Positions 1 to 10,207 of a stretch of DNA of 64,000 nucleotides are shown piece by piece. Below the pieces are notes generated by a model. It searched no databases, was not told the origin of the DNA, and worked only from the letters and a program-made list of their open reading frames with translations. The first letter of the stretch is position 1, and each line of letters begins with the position of its first letter. This DNA is from Cladocopium goreaui (lineage: Eukaryota > Sar > Dinophyceae > Suessiales > Symbiodiniaceae), in assembly GCA_947184155.2 (NCBI GenBank), contig CAMXCT020001136.1, positions 341,501 to 405,500 of the forward strand. The letters are read 5' to 3'. The position numbers and the translations under genes were made by a program.

Positions 1-83
1 CAATGGCCGACATCATTGGCAGTTACGAGTGGCTGCCCAACGATGCGGTGCGGGCGGTTGCCGTCGCGAAGCGACGTGAATAT
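1..83 (+). repeat. 83-bp dispersed repeat, copy 1 (truncated by window start)
   Basis: The first 83 bases match positions 49,775-49,857 with one difference (T at 30 versus C at 49,804), and similarity stops abruptly at base 84. The plus frame is open in both copies (it includes PNDAVRAVAVAKRREY). Such a sharp-edged, almost identical pair 49.7 kb apart suggests a recently copied mobile element. The left part of this copy lies outside the window. Confidence 0.85.
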
Positions 84-363
84 TGGAAAACAATAGGGAA
101 GATGAAGTTTTGAACTGGATTCACCCAACCAAGCTTTCCATCCAGCTTCAAATTCGGGAAGCTGCAAATATTACAGACCGCAACAAGGTTTTGGCTGGAA
201 AATTAGATACCAACGGTTCCAAAAGAGGCCACAAATTCAGTGATTTTGCGGTCAAAGTCAACATGATCAATTGAAAATTGAAATTGGTTGGTTTAACATG
301 GTTTAACACTATAAATAACTGCAACTATCACTCCATAACCATAACATTTGCTATAATGAACAA

Positions 364-517
364 TCAAACATGGTCACCAGTTTTGCTGGTCACAACCAAA
401 TCCCAATCGACGGACCGAGCCTGAGCTATGGAGCTGGACATCCGCTTCAGCTGTTCCATGACATGCTTGGACGATCGGATGTTGAGACGTGCAAGCTTCT
501 TCATGAGACTTAGCAGC
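364..517 (-). CDS. channel gene, terminal exon with stop
   Basis: Acceptor ggcag|G, phase 1 nt in, then 51 codons ending in TGA at 364-366. It includes [19 protein letters not shown], a basic amphipathic helix, and ends TSKTGDHV. Phase agreement with 701-826 supports this as the true C-terminus. Confidence 0.5.
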
Positions 518-3500
518 CTGCCACTGCAGGGTCTGGGAAGATTGGGAAGTGTCATCTGACCTGATTCAGCCTGATTGCGACACTGAAACAAACTGAGCAG
601 TGATGGCCACACCACCTCTGAAACACCTCTGCAAAAAAGCCAATGCTTACAGTAGGAGTCGGAGTCTCATGCACTGCTCCCAGTGTCCATACATCCACAC
701 CTCGACTGCTGGTTCTCAAAGATCAACGTCTCCAAGGTTTTGTACTTCAAATTCTCGATCAGTCTCTGAATGAACCTTGCTTGCACCAGGTCTGTGAGGC
801 AAGATTCGGGCAATGTCTGCTGAAACCTGACATCTTGAAATCCAACAAACCTCCCCTTGACCGCCTTGACCCTTGGCCTTACTGGACCCTTCCCGTTTGA
901 ACTCACCGCAGGCACATGGGGATGGACACATATCCGGTGTTGTTCATGTCCAACTCGCTGAAGATACGTTTTGCTTCAGGCATACCTTGTGCACTCGGCT
1001 GCTTGGGACATAATGATCATAATGGGGATGTACACTGAACCAAACAGGAACATATATTATCATATATTCATGATTAAGAATTAAGACTAGAAGTGCTTGG
1101 TGGGCTCAAAGTATCCCTTGGGGACAGGCACCATGGTTCCCATCAGTACGCGACCCAATGCCATAATCATAAATCTACCATGTGCGATGGCTTGCACCAC
1201 CCATTTATGGTGACTTTGGGGATGCTTTTTTTGGGCATCTAATGAGAGGCAAAGAATGTCGTATGAAGTAGTCACGAATAGACGTGTCACAACTGGTCGA
1301 ATGCAATGCACTTTGCCGCTAGATTAGCGAGTTGCCAGTTCTAGTCTAGTTGCAGAAATTGGGCATGAGCTATTCCAATACAATGATTACTGGCCGAAAT
1401 CTGGAAGAGCATGAATCCTGATGATCCTTACAGTATGATTTCGATATCTGAATAGCATCGAATAGCCATTTGATTTGGAGCTTGAGCACCTTGCTTTAGC
1501 CATGCTGCGTATTCCAAGATCCGATAGGAGTTCCAAATGGTGCGTCACTACCAAGGAGATCCTTGGGGGAAAAAACACGCAAATCATGGTCATTTCAAGG
1601 TGGGTTCATATCATCTGGGGGGATCTATTTCAATGGGGGTACCCCAAAAATAACAAAAGTATCCCAGCGATTGCTCATTTTTGATTCGAAAATCCATGGT
1701 TTTGTTGTACCCCCAATTTTTGCTGGGGGAAACGTCCATATAGCTTTGATTTCAAAGCCTCGAATGGCAAGTTTTGATCCCAGCATCTGACGCCAGTTCA
1801 ACGACTGGCTATTGTCTTGGTCCAAATCCTTGGAAATGAAGCTACTCTTCAACTATGGCAACTATGGCAACTATGGCAACTATGGAACCACAAAAAATGT
1901 TGTCCTTGCTCGCCTCTCTGAGATCCAAAAAATGCAAATGCAGATGCCACTCCGGATCACTGCGGATTTCATGCCAAGATTCTTGCAGATCAAGCACAAA
2001 CTCGCGAAGGATCTCCTTTGTAGCAGCCATAAACTCTGGATCCTTGAACTGGTGCACGTTCGTCACTTCAAAAGAACGATCCACCTGGAACCATTGCAGG
2101 TGGAGTCCCCATGTCACAGACAACTCCCATGGTTGATCATCAAGTTTCCCTCTAAACTTTGCCACAAAAGTATGGTATCTCCAATGGACTTGGACCCAGA
2201 AAATCTGGGTCTCTGAGTTGCATGTGGAGTTGTTTCATGGTAGTTATAGGGGTTAGATCCCAACTGGTGTTTAAAATTTGATGCTCGTACCCTCAGCTCC
2301 ATTGACCAAGAGGGCTCCCTCCAGGCCGCGCCTGCTGCATGAAGATGCCAGCCACGGTGTTCAGCCATAACAAGGATCCCACGATCAGAAAGCCCAAGAG
2401 GACCAGGCCTGGCAAAGGCATGCGCTTCGATTGTCAGAATGCTCAGATGAGGAATGAATGAAATATTCTAGTGGAATGATTCGGAATGATATAGTTTAGA
2501 ATATATTATGACTTCCCTTAATCTCCCTTATATCCAAAATATCCCGGATATCCCCAAATAAGGGAAACCAAAAATGCATAGATCCAGTACTAGAATTTTG
2601 GGGGGAGCCACCAAGGTGAATTCCCCAAATGTACCCAGGTCATCCCAGGTCCAGGGGGTCAGCGATGTCAAATCTCTATGGTCTGTCTGAAAATGGAGGA
2701 TTTATACCATGATTTACCCACCAACGATGGCAGCTGAATGGCAAAAATGAGGTTGTGGTCATGGGATGGAATGGGGGTACCCTGTTTTCTCAGACCAACG
2801 CAGATGGGGAGTGTTTTGATGTCCTCGCTCAGGCCCAGAAAATCATGACCGCTGGGTTGCAGAAGCACCCCATCTTTGGACAAACCATATCCCTTGCGTC
2901 TGGGCCTGCAAAGACCATCTCCTGGAGAAAGTTCACAAGTTGGCATTTCCAATGGTTCTGGATAGAAAAACACCAAAAACCATTGGAAATACCCAGATTT
3001 TGTTGTTGATCATCATTTTTCCTATCAAAATAAACATGAATTGGAGGAGTTAACTCCCCATTTTTTGACACATGTGTTCCTCTGCAAACATGTAGGCAGC
3101 ATTTGAGGGACAAAGACAGTTTAGCAAGGCAACACACTGCCAACAAATTTCCGTTTGAATATATTATATATTGGACATTGGAGTAGAAAACCTTTCATGT
3201 AAGGTTGGAAATGTGGCTACAAGGCTAACGGGCCTTGTAGCCAAAAGTGTCTCCATCTATTTATATATCTCCGTCTGGCTCTAGTCCAATCTAAAGTATT
3301 TGATCTGTCTTAATCTCTGTCCACCTCCATCTCTATCCATCCTTGTTCGCTTCTCAACCTGTGCATAGACCCTTGCTTGTAGGTATATAGACGTTAGATA
3401 TACACATATATTCTATATATATATACATATATATGTACATGCCACCGTTTAAAAACAACTAAATGTACGTTGCATTTATATATATATACATACATATACA

Positions 3501-6500
3501 TATACATATAACAATATATACACATATACATATATATATACACATATATATACATACATATATATATATGTATACATATATATATACATACATATATATA
3601 TATATACATATATATATACATATATATACATATATATATATACATACATATATATATATACATATATATACATATATATATATACATGGATAAACATACA
3701 TACATACCATACCATACCATACCATACCATACCATACCATTACATTACATTACATTACATTACATTACATTACATTACATACATACATATATGTACATAT
3801 ATATATATATATACAATATAGTTATATATATATATGCACGCACATGCATCTTCACCACACAGCTTCATCTCCCACGTCTACCATTCGCCGTCCTGCCGGA
3901 GCAGTTGATCCACCAGCTCGGGGCCCCACTCGATGCCACCCAACAAGCATTCGCTCAAGGTCAGATAACCCACGCCCACCGAGCGAAATCGGCCACCTCA
4001 AAAATCTGATCTGCAAGATGTGGTTGAAAAATGTTGAAAATGAGGATTTTCATGGGCTTTTATGTGGCTTTTGCACATATACTGGTCATGAGCAACACAA
4101 CCCCAAATTGTGGGAAGTAGTCGGGATATGTAGGGATATGATGGGATATGTTGAAATATTGAGATGATTGTTAAGCGGTTGTGTCTGAAAAAGTGTATGG
4201 TGAAAATGATGAACCAGTGAATCTCAGGGTATCCATGGGTATCGTGTTTTTGATGGAACCTGGACACAATTCTTCCCTGGTCACCCACATTTACCCAACG
4301 CCACCGAGCAGCGCACAACGTCCGGAAAGCTTGCGTGATCCGGACTCGACGGTCCCAAGAGATTGCAAAGGATCAGGGATGTAGTGAAGAGACTCAGCTC
4401 AGTCGTGTTCCATGAGGAACAAGAGTGAGGTATTGGAGATAGTGAAGACACTTTAAGCAATGGTCCCAACACACAAAATAATTGTTGATATAGGAATTCT
4501 TCTGCAAAAATGATTCGAAGTTGTTTTCCCAAGTTGTTGGGCTCAGAAGTGCCGACCTGTTGGCTCATTCTCCAATCAGCTTGGTCACATTATTTCTGCA
4601 GCCAGGCTTCAAGGTTCCAATGTAAATGGCCACCACCAGAAGCGAATTAATGGAATGTTTGAAGCCCACAGCCTGCGGCACTGCGGCCATCCGGCCATCT
4701 GGCTTTGGGGCCTGCAAATGTTAGGGGAATAAAGCAAAGTTCCAAAGTTCATAGGGGTTTTCCATGATTTTCCCATGATTTTCCCTGATTTTTCCATGAT
4801 TTTCCCATGATTTTCCCCATTACAACGGCCATCCTGCGAAGTCGAATATACATGGCCACCATTCCTTCGATCCCAAAGGACAAGAATTGATTGCTCTTTG
4901 CTTTGAACCTCATCAAAACATGTTAAAATTCAAATTAGAACAATGTGGTACCCCCCCAGTTATAAGTTGTTTTATACCCTCATCAACTATAGATATATTT
5001 ACCATAAGTTGTTTGGCACCACTATGAAGGATCTAAATCCATCCCAGTTTTGGGTGATTTTCTATCGAACCATTGGCATCTTAGGTTGGTTGATGCGAAT
5101 GTTGATGGCCCGTGGCTCCCAGCGAATCACCAAGTTGCGGCCAAATACATGGGCCGAAACCAGTTGATACTGGCCAGCAGTGCAACACCTGTTCCGTTGA
5201 AAAATTGGAAAGGACCGCTGGTGGTTTCAACCCATCTCAAATTTCAGCCACTGGGTGCCATCATTTATTGAAGAACAATGATTGACAATAAAACATGTCT
5301 GAAACCACCCACCGAACGACCATTTTCTGTCATATGGTCAATGGATGGGTTGAAGGGAACAGCAGGAAACCACATGTGATTGAACCAAGGGGTCGAGTCC
5401 TTGTGATTCCATGGGAATAGTTGGGGCCATGTTGCGGCTAGGCGCCCACATCTTTTCACTGGGCATCTTCCCAAGCCAAGCTTTCAAAAATAGAAATACA
5501 TTCCTTTCCAGTGCAATCTTGTTGTTCCATGCATTGGTCTGGACTTTTCTATGAAATATGGGAGGGGCTCCTGTAAATGTTCTCTGATTTTCGCTTCAGC
5601 CAACCAGGACGCATCCTTCAAAACGCTGAAGCATCGGAGCCATTGAATGATTGAAAGTATTGGGAAATGATGATTCACTACATGGTCATATAAGTTATAT
5701 ATCCATTGTAGATCCATCCATTATATCCCACATATCCATCCGGAAAGCCTCGACTCACCCGGAAGACTCGGAAAATGTTCACCACCGTGACGGTGGTGGA
5801 TCCTGTGCGCCACATGTTTTCGGATAGCACCAGTCAGATGGCCCCAGATGGCCTGCCGAAATGATCCTAGTCATGGCTTGGTAGATCTTGGTAGCTATAA
5901 TCCAGTGATATTCCAGCTATGACTTGTAGTCCAATTACATTCCATGAAATGATGGTTAGTGGCGAACGGGATTCCAAATGATTCCAAGCTCATAGATGAT
6001 GATAATCCATGATAATCCGCAATATGCAAAGGGCAAAGGGTGTCAACCAACAGGGGTTCTCAACACTGCCTTTGCAGAAAAACTGTGACCCGGCCTGATT
6101 CCCACCCGAGCGGTCGCAAAACCCAAAGCTCCATGGGTGGTATCCTTAGCGCGCTGACAGGCAGACAAACCTATAGTCATTGTTCATCATTTTCTGGAGG
6201 TGTCTTGGGGAATTCTAGTTAGTGGTGTCATGTCATCCCAAATTCTAGTGCCATGGCTAACCAGGGGACTTTTCAACAACCAGGCCAGGACCTTTTGACG
6301 TCATGTGGCTGGTGCAATCCAAGTATCACAATGACCACAATATCAAAGCACAGCCATGGATCATGCCACAGTCGCAAGCTGGCCTCGTTCGCACATCTGG
6401 GAGGCCGGGAACCAGTGAGACCGTCAGACCCCACCATTTTCCAAGTGACAAAGTGAGCCAAGCGTACGATGAGCTCCGCCAGGAAGCAACCTGCGATGTC

Positions 6501-7627
6501 AACCCCCCCAACACCCAAAAATCAGGCCTCAAAATTCTGCATGGTAAGCTCCCTGATAAATGTCTTCGCCTATTACAGCTGTAGGTGGAGCACCTCTAAA
6601 ACACCAGGTTCTGCCTGAAAAGATGCTTTCGACCACGAAGAAAGCGTTGAAGCTGCTGGAGGAAGCTTCCACAGAATCTTCGTTCTGCCTCACCAAACTG
6701 TTGACGTAGAAGCCTGCGGAAACACAGGAGACCTTGGAGTCAAATCCTTCCAAGGCCAATCAAACCCCTCAAACGCCACACAGCAAAGCAGAAAAGATCT
6801 CTCCTGACTCCTGATGGTTTGAGTTTGACTCACAAAATCTTCAGCGATCTCTCAATGTGTGTTTCGGCCGTTTCATCTGCATGACCGCAGCTGGAAGCCC
6901 CGCCTGTCCAAATCATGTTGAGGAGAATGATACATACGTTGCTCATCAGAAAAATCTTGCTGGTGAGTAGCCTGCCGCCGTCCCAACAAGCCAGGCGCTA
7001 CGGATTTCCCAGGATCAGCCCCCAAATTTTCATGGTTGATCACCATTCTCCTATTAAACTGGCCATCCTCTGAGGTGTTTGTTGGACAAAGCATGACAAA
7101 GCCATATCATCTTCCTGCTGTTTCTATCAATCATTCTCCAGCATATGCCCCATATAAATGCTTGGTTTTATCCCAGTCATTAGGTCTAAATCGCCAACAT
7201 CTTCGGGCCAAGGGCCCGTTTTTGCCCAAAATTGGACCTCCTCATCCATGTGGGAGGCTTGTAGAGGCGAGGTGCAGAGACACCATCGCTCCTCCAGCAA
7301 GCCAACTGAACGAAACTTGAGAAATGATGGACCAATGGTGGATATGGATGACTCAACTGATGACTTTCAGGTCTCCTCATGTTGGATGTGTTTCTTCTCA
7401 AAACACTCAGCCAATCATCCGAGTTTTGAACATGACTGAACACAGAACATCTTTGCCAGCGAGCTGCTGAAAAGATGCTGCGCTGGTGGTGGATTTCAGA
7501 GATCTGCCAGAGCGTTTCCTGGCCACCTGCAGCGACCACCATGGTCCACCCAGTCCCCAGCCGGTCTTGACAGCTGAGTCATCGCCTCTTGGGACTCCTG
7601 CACGGCGATCTCAAAGTCTCGCTCTTC
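364..7627 (-). CDS. voltage-gated cation channel-like gene (multi-exon locus)
   Basis: This is a spliced minus-strand gene whose exons read as a voltage-gated cation channel. In order: S1 (exon 6904-6971), start of S2 (6615-6713), S2/S3 with [14 protein letters not shown] (6292-6490), a possible S4 stretch NIFRVFR (5759-5802), a pore helix [14 protein letters not shown] (3889-3996), S6 ending [11 protein letters not shown] (2307-2408), a soluble C-terminal part (1914-2212), and a last exon with stop at 364. Acidic residues in S2 and S3 and the G-x-E-W pore motif are typical of Cav/Nav-like and algal one-domain channels. Most adjacent exons agree in splice phase. Not resolved: the 5' end, the S4-S5 stretch (4.8-5.7 kb) and exons between 830 and 1910. 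The protein would sit in a membrane and conduct cations; selectivity cannot be read. Confidence 0.65.
701..826 (-). CDS. channel gene, penultimate exon
   Basis: 126 bp, acceptor gatgtcag|G, donor TCGAG|GTGTGG, phase 1 nt in and 2 nt out. It encodes a helix-rich stretch ([19 protein letters not shown]). Its split AG|G arginine codon joins exactly to the last exon. Confidence 0.5.
830..1910 (-). other. intron region with one possible unplaced exon
   Basis: Mostly intronic and AT-rich. Minus-strand stretch 1,215-1,320 has two protein-like frames (for example [17 protein letters not shown]) but no convincing splice pair. 1,570-1,740 holds an inverted arrangement of CCCCCA/TGGGGG-rich sequence. 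1,853-1,886 is an ACTATGGCA tandem repeat. Confidence 0.3.
1914..2212 (-). CDS. channel gene, C-terminal cytosolic exon
   Basis: 299 bp, acceptor aactcag|AG, GC donor AGAGAG|GCGAGC. It encodes about 100 soluble residues rich in W, H and acidic groups ([17 protein letters not shown]). No EF-hand pattern is visible. In a channel this would be the segment just after S6. The family of the segment is not recognised. Confidence 0.55.
2307..2408 (-). CDS. channel gene, S6 exon
   Basis: Acceptor ttgccag|G, donor CTCTTG|GTCAAT, phases 2 nt in and 1 nt out, both matching neighbours. It encodes [15 protein letters not shown] followed by [10 protein letters not shown]. The hydrophobic helix ending L-N-x-V-x-G-x-F is the S6 hallmark of voltage-gated cation channels. 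Confidence 0.65.
2687..2795 (-). mobile_element. introner-like element forming an intron start
   Basis: A 109-bp element with inverted ends GTCTGAGAAAAC and CCATTTTCAGAC. On the minus strand its first bases are the GT donor of the preceding exon, and its last bases supply a possible CAG|AC acceptor. It belongs to the family also seen at 24,897-24,983. Confidence 0.5.
2796..2921 (-). CDS. channel gene, pore-to-S6 loop exon
   Basis: 126 bp, acceptor tctccag|G, donor GCGTTG|GTCTGA. The phase-consistent frame includes [18 protein letters not shown] and [11 protein letters not shown]. The donor coincides with the terminal repeat of the short element at 2687-2795. A second frame is open for most of the exon, so the reading rests on phase agreement with both sides. 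Confidence 0.4.
3411..3845. repeat. TA/CATA microsatellite with CCATA and CATTA blocks
   Basis: About 430 bp of (TACATA)-type repeat containing an internal run of CCATA units (about 3,703-3,740) and CATTA units (about 3,740-3,785). Long Tyr/Ile-rich reading frames on both strands here are artefacts of the repeat. Confidence 0.9.
3889..3996 (-). CDS. channel gene, pore-helix exon
   Basis: Acceptor tttttgag|GT. It encodes [22 protein letters not shown] followed by ELVDQLL, split here for length. The pattern F-x-S-V..LTL-x-E-x-L-x-G-G-x-x-W matches pore helix plus selectivity region of voltage-gated cation channels. A GC donor at 3888 keeps phase with 2796-2921; a GT donor at 3881 is the alternative. 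Confidence 0.6.
4295..4392 (-). CDS. channel gene, pre-pore exon
   Basis: Ends GCGTTGG|GTAAAT and encodes [18 protein letters not shown] in the frame that continues into the pore exon (GG-R-F). The 5' border is uncertain; three possible AGs give the same phase. Confidence 0.45.
4589..4711 (-). CDS. channel gene, S5-like exon
   Basis: Starts at atttgcag|GCC in phase 0 and contains [19 protein letters not shown], a candidate S4-S5 linker plus S5 helix. The 3' end is uncertain: GT at 4588, or a GA donor about 30 bp earlier. Its junction with the pore exon is not resolved. Confidence 0.4.
4827..4900 (-). CDS. channel gene, S4/S5-region exon
   Basis: 74 bp encoding [17 protein letters not shown], a hydrophobic helix ending in a basic cluster. 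Donor GGCC|GTTGTA gives phase 0, which fits the next exon. It could be part of S4 or the S4-S5 linker. Confidence 0.4.
5071..5169 (-). CDS. channel gene, candidate exon between S4 and S5
   Basis: 33 codons, acceptor tggccag|T, donor CCAATG|GTTCGA, phase 0 to 0, including [20 protein letters not shown]. The plus strand is also open across this stretch; the minus strand is chosen because neighbouring exons are minus. Confidence 0.35.
5555..5650 (-). CDS. channel gene, candidate exon after S4
   Basis: Minus-strand reading [18 protein letters not shown] looks like a cytosolic amphipathic helix and is G+C-richer than its flanks. Exact ends and phase could not be reconciled with neighbours, so the coordinates are approximate. 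Confidence 0.3.
5759..5802 (-). CDS. channel gene, possible S4 exon
   Basis: 44 bp between gcgcacag|G and a near-perfect donor CGG|GTGAGT. It encodes [14 protein letters not shown], whose arginines every third residue suggest a short S4. The opposite strand is also open here because the sequence is partly palindromic, so confidence is moderate. Confidence 0.4.
6095..6153 (-). CDS. channel gene, post-S3 exon
   Basis: Starts gtcag|C and reads [17 protein letters not shown], which is S4-like but irregular. Two GC donors are possible. One after TCAG (used here) keeps the frame into 5759-5802; the other at 6070 adds RVTVFLQ but breaks it. Confidence 0.45.
6292..6490 (-). CDS. channel gene, S2-S3 exon
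   Basis: 199 bp, acceptor catcgcag|G, donor AAAAG|GTCCTGG. It starts [12 protein letters not shown] (end of S2, with E and R at the usual places), then a 25-residue loop, then [17 protein letters not shown], which matches the S3 signature (D-P-W-x-x-F-D) of voltage-gated cation channels. This is the strongest family evidence in the locus. Confidence 0.7.
6615..6713 (-). CDS. channel gene, S1-S2 loop and start of S2
   Basis: 99 bp, acceptor tccgcag|G, GC donor TTCAG|GCAGAA. It encodes an acidic/Ser loop followed by [13 protein letters not shown], matching the first half of S2 (hydrophobic, Glu in the middle). The GGC codon split at each side restores the frame across both introns. Confidence 0.6.
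6904..6971 (-). CDS. channel gene, S1 exon
   Basis: 68 bp between ggcggcag|G and ACAG|GCGGGG, a GC donor. It encodes [20 protein letters not shown], a hydrophobic helix with the asparagine near its end usual for S1. Its phases (1 nt in, 1 nt out) fit both neighbours. Confidence 0.6.
7238..7305 (-). CDS. channel gene, pre-S1 exon
   Basis: 68 bp, phase 0 to 2, acceptor gttcag|T, donor GAGGAG|GTCCAA. It encodes a basic stretch ([13 protein letters not shown]) like the charged linker just before S1 in voltage-gated channels. The split AG|G arginine codon joins exactly to the next exon. Confidence 0.5.
7550..7627 (-). CDS. channel gene, N-terminal coiled-coil exon
   Basis: A 26-codon exon (cgccag|G start, TGG|GTGGACC end, phase 0 to 0) encodes a charged helix including [16 protein letters not shown]. 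It precedes the S1 exons and would be cytosolic. Any start codon lies further upstream and was not found. Confidence 0.45.
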
Positions 7628-7639
7628 CTGGCGTCTTAA

Positions 7640-10200
7640 AATTTTTCCATGGGCTACCCCATTGGATTTTTTTGTGGTTTACAGATTCACCTGGCATAGT
7701 TCACTTGACATTCAATGATATGTATGGATGGATATGATAGTTCATGAATGGATGTGTTTAGGTACTTATGGTGTCAAATACTCATTAATTCATTACAAAC
7801 AAATATATATATATATTCACTTTATGAGCATTACGTATAACAAATGTGCAAGTTAGTAAGCATCCAGTATATTCATCAAACATCCATTAGTGGTTATTGA
7901 TCGGTTGACTCAATGGGCAATCCAAAAGGGCTGGAATCTCCAATGGGCCAGCACGAACAGCATCCTTTGGTCAAAAGATAAGCCTGGTGAAACGATGATA
8001 TGATTATAATGGTTATATAGGTTATGTAATGGTTAAATATAACATCATGATGGTTATGATTAATTACATATAATCTATATATGGCCATTATAATCAAAGC
8101 AATGTGATTCTAACGCATAAACTCATGGCCATCCTTCGGTAACCATGAATTGTTTAATCCAACATCCAACATCGATACAAAAAATCCACCATTTATAGAT
8201 GATGAAATCCCCAGGTTCCATGGCTAAGTCACCATTGTTCATGATTAAATCTACATTGTTGATGCCTAACTCCCAGTTTTTAATGGTGAAATCACCAGGC
8301 ACCTCACTTCTTTGTGGGCTCTCTGGACTCTCCGCCTGCTGATGCGTGGGAGAAGTACCCATAGTGCGTAAATAATATTTATATAGTGTATGATCATATG
8401 ATTGATATGGGTACTATATGATTGTAGTATATGTGATGCTATATAACTATTTTCATCATATGTATCATATGATACTATATGTATCATATGATACTATATG
8501 TATCATATGATATATATATATATAGTATAAGAGTCTATGATTATATGATTGTACTTCTATATAATTACAGTATATATATATAATGAATATGATACTATGG
8601 TGTATAGATGTACATATATAGCATAATTTGATAAACTGATAGTACATCTATAAAATATACCATAGTATCGTATGTATCAAATGAAATTCACTATGAACAT
8701 CATATGATGTATTGTACGGTATTGTATTTGATCAGAGTATATGATGTGAAACATTACAATATATTGTATGTGTTAAGTTATGTCGTATCATATTAAATCA
8801 AATGATATCATATCACAGTACATCGTATCCTATCATTATCAGCATATCATATTCTATTATCCTATAATATGATTGAAAATCTAACATATTGTATAATATA
8901 TCATATTATATTGCAATATAATATGGTATAATGTACTGTAATGCTGCGTAGTATGGCGTAGTATAGCATAGCATAGCAGAGCATAGTGTAGTATAGCGCA
9001 GCATAGCATAGAATAGGGTAGTGTAGTGTAGTATAGTATGGTATAGTAGAGTATAATATGGTATAGTATATTATAGTATTAGTATAGTATTAGTATAGTA
9101 TTAGTATAGTATACAATGATTATTAGATTATATTGCATTCTTCTATGGTGCAGTATTGTATGATGTCAATGTAGTATATCGTATCATATCATATCATAGC
9201 CTATCAGGTCATATCATATCATATTGTATTGTTTGTATTATGTTAGTATCTATACGTATACATATATATATAATTATATATATATGTATGTTGAACATGA
9301 TGGGATATATATATATACAACAATGCAATGTACACCAAAACAAGGATGTATGTATGCTTCTTTGAAATGCTGCTTCACCAACTTGCATCAAATTGCTTGG
9401 AACAAATGGGGAAAGGTGAAATGAACGATGATCGAAAGAGCTTGTTGGGAAGAGCTCACTGAGACTGCAGAAAATAAAGAAGACTGACACGGAATGCACA
9501 GATAGCAACAGGAAGAGCACAAGTCTGGCAAACATATGGGTTCGTCTCAACATGTGGATACTCCTCAATTGCAATTGTATGGGAAAAATGATGGATAAAC
9601 CTTGGGATTTCCGGGTTCCCAATATGTTGAGTCCCCAAACAATCCAGTTATCCAGTTATCCCATTAATAGATGTTATCCAGTTGAGTTATCCAAAAACTC
9701 CCAACTTTTCATGAATAAATCACAGCATCCATGGATTTTTGCGGCTGAACTCTGATCAACTTTCCCGCCTCCCAGGCAGACTCCCAGTCACTGTCCTGCA
9801 GGCAAGTTGCTATGTTCATCTGAGCCATGTGTATCTACAAATCTATATATATATATATCTATATATATGATTATATATGCATAATAAACATACAGTGACA
9901 TATTACTATACTTATACCATCCCCTTCATTTAAGATAGGGGGACCACTGAAATGAAATAGTTCTTTCTGTAGGTCCCCCCCTCTAAATCAAGCCTTAAGG
10001 CATCTTGGAGTGAGCCTTAGGCACAGCCACAGACACAATTTTTGGGAATGAACGCATGCACTGCCAACACGGCAGGAATTGGATTATGATCACTTGTGGA
10101 TCTGATAATTATGTAGGAATCCATACAAAATGGAGGATCACGATTCAGGATACACTGACCCATATCCCAAAGCAATCGAAAAATTGAAGACCTGAAGGCA
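7640..10200. other. AT-rich non-coding interval
   Basis: No convincing exon. 8,380-8,540 carries an 18-bp ATCATATGATACTATATG-like tandem unit. 8,938-9,115 is a degenerate 5-bp repeat (TAGCA/TAGTA). 9,840-9,880 is TA-rich. A hydrophobic minus-strand frame at about 9,430-9,560 has no supporting splice sites. The interval separates the channel gene from the LRR gene and would hold the channel promoter. Confidence 0.6.
9913..10000. repeat. left flank repeat of the LRR gene
   Basis: 9,961-10,000 matches 12,893-12,931 in direct orientation (roughly 80% by eye, sharing CAAGCCTTAAGG). 9,913-9,943 resembles the same sequence inverted. Together the copies bracket the LRR gene. Confidence 0.5.
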
Positions 10201-10207
10201 AGGTCAC

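Noticed and set aside
3394..4009. Tyr/Ile-rich frames over the TA/CATA microsatellite
   Set aside because: Six-frame openness caused by low-complexity DNA.
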